Shown in pieces: positions 18,484 to 27,709 of a stretch of DNA of 64,000 bases. The translations under genes were made by a program, and so were the position numbers. The stretch lies in assembly GCA_019339365.1 (NCBI GenBank), contig CP079859.1:806001-870000 (forward strand). The letters are read 5' to 3'. Origin of the DNA: Vibrio neptunius (GTDB lineage: Bacteria > Pseudomonadota > Gammaproteobacteria > Enterobacterales > Vibrionaceae). The notes under the pieces are model-generated. The model did not search any database. It had not been told where the DNA came from and saw only the letters and a list, made by a program, of their open reading frames with translations. The stretch's first letter is position 1. Each line of letters begins with the position of its first letter.

Positions 18484-19560
18484 ATGTCTAAGATCTTCGA
18501 TTTCGTAAAACCAGGTGTTATCTCTGGTGATGACGTACAGAAAGTTTTTGAAGTAGCAAAAGAGAACAACTTTGCTCTTCCGGCAGTAAACGTTGTAGGT
18601 ACTGACTCAGTAAACGCAGTACTTGAAGCAGCAGCTAAAGTGAAAGCTCCGGTTGTTGTTCAGTTCTCTAACGGTGGTGCAGCTTTCTTCGCTGGTAAAG
18701 GCATTAAACTTGAAGGCCAAGGTGCGCAAATCCTTGGTGCTGTAGCAGGTGCTAAATACGTTCACGCAGTTGCTGAATCTTACGGTGTTCCAGTAATCCT
18801 ACACACTGACCACGCAGCTAAGAAATTACTACCATGGATCGACGGTCTTCTAGACGCTGGTGAAGAGTTCTTCGCACAAACTGGTAAGCCACTATTCTCT
18901 TCTCACATGATTGACCTTTCTGAAGAGTCTCTAGAAGAGAACATCGAAATCTGTGCTAAGTACCTAGAGCGTATGGCTAAGATGGACATGACTCTAGAAA
19001 TCGAACTAGGTTGTACTGGTGGTGAAGAAGATGGCGTTGATAACTCTGACATGGACGCTTCTGAGCTTTACACTTCACCTGAAGATGTGGCTTACGCATA
19101 CGAGAAACTAAACGCTGTTTCACACCGTTTCACTATCGCAGCTTCTTTCGGTAACGTACACGGTGTATACAAGCCAGGTAACGTGGTTCTAACTCCAACA
19201 ATCCTACGTGATTCTCAAGCATACTGTGCTGAGAAGTTCGGTATCGCACCTAACGCTCTAAACTTCGTCTTCCACGGTGGTTCAGGTTCTACTGAAGCTG
19301 AAATCCAAGAATCTATCGGCTACGGTGTTATCAAGATGAACATCGATACTGATACTCAGTGGGCAACTTGGGATGGTATCCGTAAGTATGAAGCTGAAAA
19401 CCGTGATTACCTACAAGGCCAAATCGGTAACCCAACCGGTGAAGATGCGCCAAACAAGAAGTACTACGACCCACGTGTATGGCTACGCGCAGGTCAGTCT
19501 TCAATGGTAACTCGCCTAGAGAAAGCGTTCGCTGACCTAAACGCAGTAGACGTACTATAA
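18484..19560 (+). CDS. fbaA: Class II fructose-bisphosphate aldolase FbaA
   Basis: Zinc-dependent aldolase interconverting fructose-1,6-bisphosphate and the two triose phosphates. The 358-residue product has the E. coli-type length. Metal ligands and active-site segments are seen in VILHTDHAAKKLLPW (about 104-118), LEIELGCTGGEEDGVDN (about 170-186) and FVFHGGSGSTEAEI (about 262-275). AGGATT precedes the ATG by a suitable distance. Codon use is extremely biased towards GGT, GCT and CTA, as in pgk and tktA. A strong terminator follows. Confidence 0.99.
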   Translation: MSKIFDFVKPGVISGDDVQKVFEVAKENNFALPAVNVVGTDSVNAVLEAAAKVKAPVVVQFSNGGAAFFAGKGIKLEGQGAQILGAVAGAKYVHAVAESYGVPVILHTDHAAKKLLPWIDGLLDAGEEFFAQTGKPLFSSHMIDLSEESLEENIEICAKYLERMAKMDMTLEIELGCTGGEEDGVDNSDMDASELYTSPEDVAYAYEKLNAVSHRFTIAASFGNVHGVYKPGNVVLTPTILRDSQAYCAEKFGIAPNALNFVFHGGSGSTEAEIQESIGYGVIKMNIDTDTQWATWDGIRKYEAENRDYLQGQIGNPTGEDAPNKKYYDPRVWLRAGQSSMVTRLEKAFADLNAVDVL

Positions 19561-19901
19561 TTCTCCGGAATTCAGTACTCTGTTAAGTTTGCAAAACCCG
19601 CTCAATGAGCGGGTTTTTTTGTGTCTGGTATATTTGTTTTATGAATGGGCTATTCCTCACTTAAAAGAGTGGCGAAACTGAAAACCATTGCGTAATCTGT
19701 AACGAGCCGATATCAGTTTTTTCTGATAACTCTTTGTTTTTGCGTTCTTTGCATAAACGTCACTTTATGAACCGTCAAAATTGATATATCGTGCCAAAAA
19801 TCTGACACAACTTCAGGTTAACTATGAAGACGACTTCGTCTATTAATCATAAAAAGTCGTGTGACTCATAAGATCGACACACATTTTAGAGGGTATACAT
19901 T
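19561..19901. other. Intergenic region fbaA / mscS
   Basis: Holds the fbaA terminator and an A/T-rich stretch that must carry the mscS promoter. Small dyads such as TATCAG...CTGATA (around 19710-19727) are visible. I see no gene or named element. Confidence 0.6.
19594..19621 (+). terminator. fbaA terminator
   Basis: AACCCGCTCA and TGAGCGGGTT form a strong stem followed by TTTTT. Confidence 0.93.
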
Positions 19902-20768
19902 ATGGCAGGAAAGTCGGTGGAGATTGAAACTCCATTAGTGGATGGCTTAGCGCAGGCTGAATCTTGGATTAGCAATAATTCTGACCTGTTGATTCAGTAT
20001 GGTGTGAATGTTCTTTCAGCCATTCTGATTCTATTCATCGGTAACATTTTCGTTAAGATAGTGGCGAACAGTGTCGCTAAGATGCTGAAAAAGAAAAATA
20101 TGGATAAAGCGGTTATTGAGTTTATCCATGGTTTGGTACGTTACTTATTGTTTGTGATTGTACTGATTGCGGCTTTGAGTCGTATCGGGGTCCAAACCGC
20201 GTCTGTTGTGGCTGTTATCGGTGCGGCAGGCTTAGCGGTAGGTTTAGCGCTGCAAGGCTCGCTGTCAAACTTTGCAGCAGGCGTGCTGATTGTTGCTTTC
20301 CGCCCATTTAAATCTGGCGATTACGTCGAAATTGGTGGCGTAGCAGGCAGTGTGGAGTCCATCCAAATCTTTCAAACGGTTCTGACGACGCCAGATAATA
20401 AGATGGTTGTCGTACCAAATGGCAGTGTTATCGGCGGCCCTATCACGAATTACTCGCGTCATGAAACTCGTCGCATCGATTTGATTATAGGTGTGTCTTA
20501 TAGTGCGGATCTGCAGAAAACCAAAGCGCTTTTAACCAAGATCTGTGACTCTGACGAGCGTATCCTTAAAGATCCTGCTGTCCTGGTTGGCGTGCATACG
20601 TTGGCGGATTCTTCAGTGAACTTTGTGGTTCGACCATGGGTTAAGACGTCTGATTACTGGGGAGTGTATTTCGATCTAATGCAAGCGATTAAAGAAGGCT
20701 TAGATAATGAAGGCATTGAAATTCCGTTCCCGCAAATGGATGTTCACCTCAACAAGGTTGAATCCTGA
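19902..20768 (+). CDS. mscS: Small-conductance mechanosensitive channel MscS
   Basis: Heptameric inner-membrane channel that opens on hypo-osmotic shock. The 288-residue product has three membrane helices (about 28-52, 67-92 and 99-130). The pore-lining TM3 is rich in Gly and Ala (AVIGAAGLAVGLALQGSL, about 105-122, then SNFAAGVLIV). The cytosolic beta domain begins around FRPFKSGDYVEIGG. An AGAGGG Shine-Dalgarno sequence precedes the ATG. The fbaA-mscS-argO order also occurs in E. coli. Confidence 0.96.
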   Translation: MAGKSVEIETPLVDGLAQAESWISNNSDLLIQYGVNVLSAILILFIGNIFVKIVANSVAKMLKKKNMDKAVIEFIHGLVRYLLFVIVLIAALSRIGVQTASVVAVIGAAGLAVGLALQGSLSNFAAGVLIVAFRPFKSGDYVEIGGVAGSVESIQIFQTVLTTPDNKMVVVPNGSVIGGPITNYSRHETRRIDLIIGVSYSADLQKTKALLTKICDSDERILKDPAVLVGVHTLADSSVNFVVRPWVKTSDYWGVYFDLMQAIKEGLDNEGIEIPFPQMDVHLNKVES

Positions 20769-20772
20769 TTGG

Positions 20773-20800
20773 AAAAGCGAGGCCTAGCCTCGCTTTTTTA
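20773..20800. terminator. Bidirectional terminator mscS / ybaK-like
   Basis: AGCGAGGC and GCCTCGCT flank a three-base loop, with AAAA before and TTTTTT after, so it can end both convergent transcripts. Confidence 0.88.
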
Positions 20801-21280
20801 TATCTCAATGACTGAGTTGGGGATAGCTTGCAATAGTTTCGGCAAGGAAGTGCCTGCAATGCCTATGGTCAGTTCAGGGTGACCGGGTGTGTAGAGGATT
20901 TCCGAGTGCTGGTATAAGGCACGTTCTACGACAATCTCAACATGTTCAGGCATACCGAAAGGACAAACAGCGCCGGGAACACAGCCCAGCAGCGCTATCA
21001 TTTCTTCATCGCTGCAAATGGAAGGTCGCTTCCCTAAGACTTGCTTGATGGCTTTACTATCAAGGCGTGCATCCTTGTGGGTCAGATACAGCGCATGTCC
21101 ACCCCCTTTCAATTTCAGAAACAGACTCTTGCTATGGGTACCTGTCCAACCAAGTTGTTCAGCGACACGCATATCAGTGGCGAAATCGAGAATGGGCTCA
21201 TGGCGCCATTCTTTAAAGCTCACTTCATGCTGTTGAAGAAGGTTTAGGTTGTACTGATAGATTTGATCTAATCGTTCCAT
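20798..21280 (-). CDS. YbaK/ProX family aminoacyl-tRNA deacylase-like protein
   Basis: A 160-residue YbaK/EbsC-fold protein, the family of trans-acting editing enzymes such as YbaK and ProXp that hydrolyse mischarged tRNA. Family marks are the HSKSLFLKLKGG segment (about 49-60; the lysine is usually catalytic), the LGKRPSICSDEEM region and GCVPGAVCPFGMPE (about 98-111, the G..PG...PFG substrate loop). Which aminoacyl-tRNA it edits cannot be told from the sequence. It ends five bases before argO on the same strand. Confidence 0.85.
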   Translation of the reverse strand: MERLDQIYQYNLNLLQQHEVSFKEWRHEPILDFATDMRVAEQLGWTGTHSKSLFLKLKGGGHALYLTHKDARLDSKAIKQVLGKRPSICSDEEMIALLGCVPGAVCPFGMPEHVEIVVERALYQHSEILYTPGHPELTIGIAGTSLPKLLQAIPNSVIEI

Positions 21281-21284
21281 GTAA

Positions 21285-21914
21285 TTATCCGTATTTATTG
21301 ACCAGTTCGTTTATAAGCATCAAGGCAATCGTGAACATCATTATAGCGACCGCAATATCAATCCCTTGTTTTACTCTTGGTCTTGATAAGGTGGGACCAA
21401 GCTTCGCAGCACCGATCGACAAGGTGTAGAACCAAACAAAAGAGGCCATGATCGTACCGAATGCAAACGAAATTCGCTCTTGTCCTTCAAATTGTCCACC
21501 AATTGAGCCAAGGATCACCACAGTATCAAGATACAGGTGAGGGTTAAGCACGGTGACTGCCAGTGCCCCGAGAATCACCGCTCTGCGACCACGTTCTACG
21601 ACTTGACGCTTGGACTCGGACGCTCTATTCCTGTGCATGGCGCTGTTGAGTGACAGTAAGCCATAGAAGGTCAGAAAGGCAATACCGCCTAAGGTGACGA
21701 CCGTGAGTAGGGTTTCATTTTGTGACAGGACTGCACCACCGCCAAATATGCCTAGCGAGATGAAGATAACATCGAGAACGCTACAAATAGTAGCGGTCGT
21801 CAAGTGATGGTTTCTCTTAATACCTTGGTTGAGAACATAGGCATTTTGCGCACCAATTGGAATGATCATGCTGGCACCCAGCCCAAAGCCTTGTAATAAC
21901 ACCCATAGATTCAC
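21285..21914 (-). CDS. argO: LysE/ArgO family arginine exporter
   Basis: Six-helix inner-membrane exporter of basic amino acids in the LysE superfamily. The 209-residue product has the typical N terminus GFGLGASMIIPIGAQNAYVL (about 9-28) and AVTVLNPHLYLDTVVILG (about 118-135). It starts with GTG (21912-21914) after GGAGAG. The divergent neighbour argP encodes its activator in E. coli, so export is probably induced by arginine through ArgP acting in the 112-base spacer. Confidence 0.93.
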   Translation of the reverse strand: MNLWVLLQGFGLGASMIIPIGAQNAYVLNQGIKRNHHLTTATICSVLDVIFISLGIFGGGAVLSQNETLLTVVTLGGIAFLTFYGLLSLNSAMHRNRASESKRQVVERGRRAVILGALAVTVLNPHLYLDTVVILGSIGGQFEGQERISFAFGTIMASFVWFYTLSIGAAKLGPTLSRPRVKQGIDIAVAIMMFTIALMLINELVNKYG

Positions 21915-22026
21915 GTTTATCTCTCCAGTGAATGGCGAATATGAGCGTTGAGAATAGAGTCAGTATCTTGATAAGTATAATTAATGATTTTAATCTATTA
22001 TAAGTTTTACTTATTTTGGCGGCGCT

Positions 22027-22923
22027 ATGCGTGGGTTGGATTACAAATGGATAGAGGCTTTGGAGTCAGTAGTGACTCAAGGCAGTTTTGAACGTGCAGC
22101 GGAGGCGCTCTACATCTCGCAGTCTGCGGTCTCACAGCGTATTAAGCAGTTAGAAAAGTTTCTCGCTCAGCCCGTGCTTGTTCGCGAGCAGCCACCTAGA
22201 GCAACAATGGTGGGTAAAAAGCTGTTGGGCCTTTACCATAGGGTGCAATTGCTAGAAAGTGAGCTGGTACCTGAATTAACTAATAGTGATTCAGAGCGCC
22301 CGCTGGCGATTTCTATTGCCACCAATGCCGATAGCCTGGCAACTTGGCTGTTGCCGTCACTACAGCCGGTACTGACAACGCGGAACATTGAGCTGAGACT
22401 GGCAGTACTCAATGAAGTTAGGGCAATAGAAAAGCTCAAAAGTGGCGAGGTGACTGGTGCAATTAGTCTAGAATCTCGGCCTATTCCCGGATGTCAGGCG
22501 GACTATTTAGGCAGAGTTGATTATGTCTGTGTGGCAAACCCGCAATTCGTCGAGCGTTATTTCCCCAATGGCGTGAACTATGAATCTCTACTGCAGGCTC
22601 CAGCAGTGGCATACGACCAGCATGATGATCAACATCAGCTGTTTTTAAAAGAGCATTTTAATATTTTGCCAGATAATGTTCGGACTCACCGCGTTGCCAG
22701 TTCAGAAGCGTTTGTCAAAATGGCCCTGGCAGGAGTTGCGTATTGTTTGATCCCAAGCTTTCAGATCCAAAAAGAGTTAGCGCAAGGGAGATTAGTCGAC
22801 ATCTTGCCCGGGTTCTTAAGTTCATATCGCATCTATTGGCATCACTGGCAACTCGAATCGGGTGTATTGGAAGAAGTGACTCAATCCATTGTTAATTATG
22901 CGAGAAATGTGCTGTCGAGCTAG
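22027..22923 (+). CDS. argP: LysR-type regulator ArgP (IciA)
   Basis: LysR-family regulator of argO and lysine/arginine-responsive genes. The 298-residue product has an N-terminal winged helix-turn-helix ([20 protein letters not shown], about 19-38) and a C-terminal effector domain starting around residue 90. Its position divergent from argO and close to yggE reproduces the argO-yggE-argP neighbourhood of E. coli in rearranged order, which supports the name. Confidence 0.94.
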   Translation: MRGLDYKWIEALESVVTQGSFERAAEALYISQSAVSQRIKQLEKFLAQPVLVREQPPRATMVGKKLLGLYHRVQLLESELVPELTNSDSERPLAISIATNADSLATWLLPSLQPVLTTRNIELRLAVLNEVRAIEKLKSGEVTGAISLESRPIPGCQADYLGRVDYVCVANPQFVERYFPNGVNYESLLQAPAVAYDQHDDQHQLFLKEHFNILPDNVRTHRVASSEAFVKMALAGVAYCLIPSFQIQKELAQGRLVDILPGFLSSYRIYWHHWQLESGVLEEVTQSIVNYARNVLSS

Positions 22924-23019
22924 TACTTGGTTAAAGTTCTGTCAGAACATCGAACTAGACTCCTCATGCAGCATCTAAACGCTATGATGTATGTGATTAG
23001 TTAAATAAGGTGAACAATA

Positions 23020-23712
23020 ATGAAGATAGTTTCTAGCCTGGCAATTGCCGTTTCAGGTCTGGTCAGTATTGGTGCATACGCTGATACGCCTAACTTCCCA
23101 CACCTAGCTACGACCGGATATGGTGAAGTTGTTGCAAAGCCTGATATGGCGAAGTTTACGGTTCGTGTGGTCGAAACCACCATGACGGCAGAACAAGCCA
23201 AGCAGACAGTCGACAAAGTAGTGACAGACTTTCTGACTAAACTGAAAGAGCAGGGAATGCGTGCTGATAACATCACCAGCTCTAATCTTTATATCTCACC
23301 ACAATACCATTACCCGAAAAATGGTAAGCCTGAGTTAGTGGGTTACCGTGCTTCTCGCACTGTTAATGTTACTGTCGATGAATTGGCGAACTTGAATCAG
23401 TATCTGGATATTGCGCTGAATTCGGGCATCAACCAGGTCGAAAACATTCAGCTTAAAGTGAAAGATCAGGCTAAATATCAAGAGCAAGCACGCCAAGCCG
23501 CCATCAAGGATGCCAATAGTAAAGCCGAGTCACTGGCCTCTGGTTTTGGCAAAGATATCAACGGTGTCTGGCGAATTGATTACAATATGCCGAGCAGTCA
23601 GCCGGTACTGATGCGTTCAATGGCGATGGACGCAAAAACGGAATCAAACACCTATCAGGACTCAACAATCGTGATACGTGATCGAGTTGACGTCATTTAT
23701 CAGTTGGATTAA
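23020..23712 (+). CDS. yggE: SIMPL domain oxidative stress defence protein YggE
   Basis: A 230-residue periplasmic SIMPL-domain protein (DUF541). Residues 1-21 are a signal peptide ending AYA. The mature part starts PNFPHLATTGYGEVVAKPDM, the usual SIMPL entry, followed by RVVETTMTAEQAK and YRASRTVNVTVDELANL. E. coli YggE lowers oxidative stress damage by an unknown mechanism. AAGGTG precedes the ATG. The gene follows argP with a 96-base gap. Confidence 0.93.
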   Translation: MKIVSSLAIAVSGLVSIGAYADTPNFPHLATTGYGEVVAKPDMAKFTVRVVETTMTAEQAKQTVDKVVTDFLTKLKEQGMRADNITSSNLYISPQYHYPKNGKPELVGYRASRTVNVTVDELANLNQYLDIALNSGINQVENIQLKVKDQAKYQEQARQAAIKDANSKAESLASGFGKDINGVWRIDYNMPSSQPVLMRSMAMDAKTESNTYQDSTIVIRDRVDVIYQLD

Positions 23713-24162
23713 GCAATGAAAGCACCTTTTCTCGCTAAACTTAAGGTGCTTCATTCAATTATTGATTTTCATTTTGGATTGTTTAACCACTTCTTGTTTA
23801 GTTACATACAGTACCGTATTTGGGAGTTGTGGTGAGGTTCTGAGTACACGTCTTTTGGTGTCAGCCAGTCTCAACTGAATAGCAACATTAGAGCGTTCGC
23901 AGTCAATTCATGTTTATTGTCGAACTTCTTCCTCACAGTCACCGTTTATACGAATATGTCCTGTTGCTAGCAGAGAACCGTGAGTTTGCTATGTGATTTT
24001 TAACGCCTTGTATGAGATGGGTTTTGTGGTTGGGAGTTGATACACGCCGCAATAAATACGATGATATTGCTGTTTATGAATGTAATACGCACCGGTGAAA
24101 CAGAGTATCTGTGTGTAAAATTAGCAATGGCATTACGTAAAACCTAGGCTTGTTTTACAGGA
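23713..24162. other. Intergenic region yggE / GntR gene
   Basis: A 450-base stretch without a convincing gene. Just after yggE, GAAAGCACCTT and AAGGTGCTTC (about 23718-23752) form a nine-pair stem with a 14-base loop that may terminate yggE. On the minus strand a frame of about 50 codons ending at 23755 has ordinary codon use but no good start. Nothing else can be named. Confidence 0.55.
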
Positions 24163-24822
24163 TTATGCGTCTTGTTTGATTGTGGTTTGTATTTGTTCCA
24201 TTGAGCGATGAAGATGACGATCAAACTGCTTTGCTGCTTGCTCAGTGTCTTTTGCTAGCACCAATTTCATGATGTTTTCACACTCATCAATCTCAAAACG
24301 ACGTGTGTCCAGTCCGTTGTTGCGAGCGAAATAGCGGTAACGCTTGATTTGATTGATAAGGTCAGTGAAAAACTCAAACATGTTGCGTGAATTTGAACCT
24401 TCAAGCAGCGTGATATGGAACTGATGCAGGCGTTCTTCCCACTCTTTCCAGTCATACTCATCGTTAGGCAAATCTATTCGTGATAGCTTATGAAACGATG
24501 TTAAAACTTCGAGCTCCCAGTCTTCACTTCCTGAAAGAATCGATTTTTTCAGTAGCACAGCGGCGACGGTACGTAGGCTTTCGTAAAGATCGGCAAGTTC
24601 ATTCACACATACTGGTGATACCCAGCAACCTTTTTGTGGCTCGAGACTGACATACTTTGTCCATGAGAGCTGCACTAGTGCTTCTCTAATTGGTGAAGCC
24701 CCCACGTGATATCGGCTTTTTAGATCGGCGACTACTAACTTCTGGCTCGGCTTGAGTTCCCCACTTAATATGTCTTGATAGATCATTTTCGAGACTTTAT
24801 TAGTCAGCGTTGGGCTAGACAA
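24163..24822 (-). CDS. GntR/FadR-type transcriptional regulator
   Basis: A 219-residue GntR-family regulator with the FCD-type all-helical effector domain. The N-terminal winged helix-turn-helix is at about residues 8-70 (LKSRYHVGASPIREALVQLS, about 34-53); the ligand domain shows metal-binding-type positions such as RLHQFHITLLEGS (about 130-142) and RHLHRS near the C terminus. The start is TTG at 24820-24822 after GAGGAAAGGAAA. It has no metabolic genes beside it, so neither the effector nor the regulon can be inferred. Confidence 0.88.
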   Translation of the reverse strand: MSSPTLTNKVSKMIYQDILSGELKPSQKLVVADLKSRYHVGASPIREALVQLSWTKYVSLEPQKGCWVSPVCVNELADLYESLRTVAAVLLKKSILSGSEDWELEVLTSFHKLSRIDLPNDEYDWKEWEERLHQFHITLLEGSNSRNMFEFFTDLINQIKRYRYFARNNGLDTRRFEIDECENIMKLVLAKDTEQAAKQFDRHLHRSMEQIQTTIKQDA

Positions 24823-24936
24823 TTTCCTTTCCTCATTTGCATAAATACAGCGCGATATAAAACTGTCGTGAATTTAATGGTATGCAATACTTTGATGGAT
24901 AATACAGCGTACCAAATAGTGAGACAAGAGGAAGGG

Positions 24937-24964
24937 ATAAAAAAAGAGGGCCGAGGCCCTCTTT
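24937..24964 (-). terminator. pyk terminator
   Basis: AAAGAGGGCC and GGCCCTCTTT (24943-24964) form a ten-pair stem with a minimal loop, and a run of Ts follows on the minus strand. Confidence 0.92.
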
Positions 24965-24988
24965 AAAAAGTGAATATTTATTCGGTTC

Positions 24989-26401
24989 TTATAGAACGTG
25001 AACAGAAGCTGTGTTTGTTGTACCAGAAGCAACTAGAGCGCCAGATACCATAACAACGATGTCACCTTTGTTACCTAGACCAGATTCAAGTGCGAGTTCT
25101 TTACCTAGTACGTAGAATGCGTCAGTACTGTCGATTGAATCAACCAACACAGGGCGAACACCTTTTGTTAGCACAAGCTGAGCTGCTGTTTTTGCATTGT
25201 TAGTCAGTGCAAGGATGTTTGCTGTTGGGAAGTACTTACGTACTGAGCGAGCTGATTTACCACCTTCAGTTGCAACAACAATCAGTGGAGCTGCTAGTTT
25301 CTCAGCTGTGTCTACAGCGCCTTTACATACTGCTTCAGTGATACGCAGACGAGGGCTATCAAGGCGAGAACCTAGTTCCGCTTTTAGTGCTGCATCTGTG
25401 CGATTTGCGATTTGAGCCATGATAGTTACCGCTTCAACTGGGTACTTACCTTTGGCTGTTTCGCCAGAAAGCATGACAGCATCAGTACCGTCCATCACTG
25501 CGTTCGCAACGTCGCCTGCTTCTGCACGAGTAGGACGTGGGTTGTTGATCATAGAATCAAGCATTTGAGTCGCTGTGATAACCATCTTACGAGCACGGTT
25601 ACATTTCTCGATCATCATCTTCTGAGCGAAGATCACTTCTTCCGCTGGGATTTCAACACCTAGGTCACCACGAGCAACCATGATACCGTCAGACAGCTCT
25701 AGGATCTCATCGAAGTTATCAACACCTTCTTGGTTTTCGATTTTAGAGATGATGTGGATGTTTTCACCGCCGTTAGCCGCAAGCACTTCGCGAATTTCTT
25801 TCACGTCAGACGCTTTACGGATGAAAGAGGCTGCAACAAAGTCAACGCCTTGCTCACAACCAAACTTAAGGTCGTTCTTATCTTTTTCAGATAGAGCAGG
25901 TAGGTTTACTGAAACGCCAGGTAGGTTAACCCCTTTGTTTTCGCCTAGTGCGCCGTTGTTCAGTACCTTACATTTCACTTCAGTTTCTGAAGTAGCCAGT
26001 ACTTCCATTTCGATCAGACCGTCGTCCACTAGGATAGTGTTACCAACGTTAAGGTCTGCTGCGAAACCTGCGTAAGTTACCGCTACTTTGTCTTTGTCGC
26101 CCACAACTGAAGTGTCAGTTGTGAAAGTGAACTCCTGACCAGCAACCAGATCAACGTCGTCGCCATTTTCTAGCTTGATAGTACGGATCTCTGGGCCTTT
26201 AGTATCTAAAAGGATGGCCAGTTGCTTACCAGACTCTTCCATTACTTTACGGAAGTTCGCAATACGAGTGCCGTGCTCTTGGTAGTCACCGTGTGAGAAG
26301 TTTAGGCGCATTACGTTCATGCCTGCATTTACGAGTTCAGTTAGCTTCTCTACAGATTCAGTTTTAGGGCCAATCGTACATACGATTTTGGTCTTTTTCA
26401 T
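24989..26401 (-). CDS. pykF: Pyruvate kinase (PykF type)
   Basis: Last glycolytic enzyme, making pyruvate and ATP from phosphoenolpyruvate. I start at the ATG at 26399-26401 ([16 protein letters not shown]), which gives 470 residues, the length of E. coli PykF (the fructose-1,6-bisphosphate-activated isozyme). Motifs are [10 protein letters not shown] (about 30-39), the catalytic [17 protein letters not shown] region and [19 protein letters not shown] lies upstream. The choice of PykF over PykA rests on length and overall similarity. Confidence 0.95.
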   Translation of the reverse strand: MKKTKIVCTIGPKTESVEKLTELVNAGMNVMRLNFSHGDYQEHGTRIANFRKVMEESGKQLAILLDTKGPEIRTIKLENGDDVDLVAGQEFTFTTDTSVVGDKDKVAVTYAGFAADLNVGNTILVDDGLIEMEVLATSETEVKCKVLNNGALGENKGVNLPGVSVNLPALSEKDKNDLKFGCEQGVDFVAASFIRKASDVKEIREVLAANGGENIHIISKIENQEGVDNFDEILELSDGIMVARGDLGVEIPAEEVIFAQKMMIEKCNRARKMVITATQMLDSMINNPRPTRAEAGDVANAVMDGTDAVMLSGETAKGKYPVEAVTIMAQIANRTDAALKAELGSRLDSPRLRITEAVCKGAVDTAEKLAAPLIVVATEGGKSARSVRKYFPTANILALTNNAKTAAQLVLTKGVRPVLVDSIDSTDAFYVLGKELALESGLGNKGDIVVMVSGALVASGTTNTASVHVL

Positions 26402-26835
26402 GGAAGATATTCTCCGGTCAATAATAGTTACAATCTGAAAGTCATTTATCTCGCTGAAGTCGAGGGTTCCCGCCTGGCATTTCGAGCCTTCTATATACAA
26501 GAGAACATCAATGTTGTCGTCGACTTCAGAACTGAAAGTCTTTCAACAAGTTTAGTCATTTTATGACCAAACTGTCTGGATAATACTCAGCATTTCTGTG
26601 ACTAACCTAGGATATATGCGGTTAGTTGCAAAAAAATAACGGTCAATTCTGTAATTTTTTTTTCTTTTCGGTGGCGAATTCTACCACTGATTCACGCCAA
26701 TATCACTGTTTAAGAATTGTCTTAGGACAAGGTTTTGCCGCTATTTTTTTATTTTTTGGTTCAAAATAAATGGACTTTAAAGTTTCGGTTTGACTATAAT
26801 TTCTTTCACAACGAAACTTGTTAAATGAAATTAAG
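26402..26835. other. Divergent promoter region pykF / DeoR-type regulator
   Basis: A 434-base A/T-rich region without a gene. A candidate promoter for the DeoR-type gene has TATAAT at 26795-26800 with TGGACT (26771-26776) 18 bases upstream. Several TTTCG/CGAAA motifs surround it (around 26781-26790, 26811-26817 and 26839-26850), which could be autoregulatory sites. I cannot name more. Confidence 0.55.
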
Positions 26836-27597
26836 ATGTCGAAACGAAACACGCAACTAAGAAGACACGCAATTTCTAATTTGGTAAATGAAAAAGGTGA
26901 GGTCAGTGTTGAGGCTTTATCTCTCCAATTTGAGACTTCTGAAGTAACAATTCGAAAGGATCTTGCCTCTTTAGAGAAAAATGGCCAATTATTGCGTCGC
27001 TATGGTGGTGCTATCGCATTACCAAAAGAAGTCGTCAGCGATGAATTGAGCGAAAATGTTTCGATTCGTAAGAATGAACTCGCCCAAGCGGCCGCCAAGC
27101 TGATCCGCGAGCACAATCGCATTGTGATCGACAGTGGCAGCACAACCGCTTCATTGATCAAGCAACTGGATGGTATGCGTGGTTTGGTTGTAATGACCAA
27201 CTCACTCAATGTGGCGAACGCGCTTAATGAGCTTGAAAGTGAGCCTACGTTATTGATGACGGGCGGGACTTGGGATGCACATTCTGAGTCTTTTCAAGGA
27301 CAAGTGGCTGAGTCGGTACTACGCTCATATGACTTTGACCAGCTATTTATTGGTGCTGATGGCGTTGACTTAGAGCGAGGTACGACAACATTTAATGAAT
27401 TGGTCGGCCTAAGTAAAGTGATGGCTGAAGTGTCACGTGAAGTCATTGTGATGGTCGAATCTGAAAAAATTGGTCGTAAGATTCCAAACCTCGAACTGGC
27501 TTGGACTTCCATCGATATCTTAATTACTAACAAAGACTTAAATCCTGAGTTCAAACAGCAAATTGAATCTCATGATGTGAAAGTTATTTGCGTATAA
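26836..27597 (+). CDS. DeoR/GlpR family transcriptional regulator
   Basis: A sugar-phosphate-responsive DeoR-family regulator of 253 residues when started at the ATG at 26836; a TTG at 26818 would add six residues. The N-terminal helix-turn-helix includes VSVEALSLQFETSEVTIRKD (about 23-42) with the family signature RRYGGA (about 54-59). The C-terminal DeoR sensor domain has IDSGSTTASLIKQL and FIGADGVDLERGTTTFN. It lies directly upstream of glmS on the same strand, 112 bases away, so control of amino-sugar synthesis is plausible but unproven. Confidence 0.88.
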   Translation: MSKRNTQLRRHAISNLVNEKGEVSVEALSLQFETSEVTIRKDLASLEKNGQLLRRYGGAIALPKEVVSDELSENVSIRKNELAQAAAKLIREHNRIVIDSGSTTASLIKQLDGMRGLVVMTNSLNVANALNELESEPTLLMTGGTWDAHSESFQGQVAESVLRSYDFDQLFIGADGVDLERGTTTFNELVGLSKVMAEVSREVIVMVESEKIGRKIPNLELAWTSIDILITNKDLNPEFKQQIESHDVKVICV

Positions 27598-27709
27598 AGC
27601 TATTTAAAACAAATTAATCAATTTAATCCCGTCAATTTGGCTTTTTTGCTTGCTGTCTAGATTGCGTACCTCGGATGAGGAAGGGATACCAAAAAACGGA
27701 GATACAAAT

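Noticed and set aside
23755..23910. Minus-strand frame of about 50 codons downstream of yggE
   Set aside because: No acceptable start codon or ribosome-binding site and no recognisable product; it could be chance.
2011..24001. A 16-base match (AAAAATCACATAGCAA) between about 2011 and the opposite strand near 24000
   Set aside because: About one such match is expected by chance in a window of this size.
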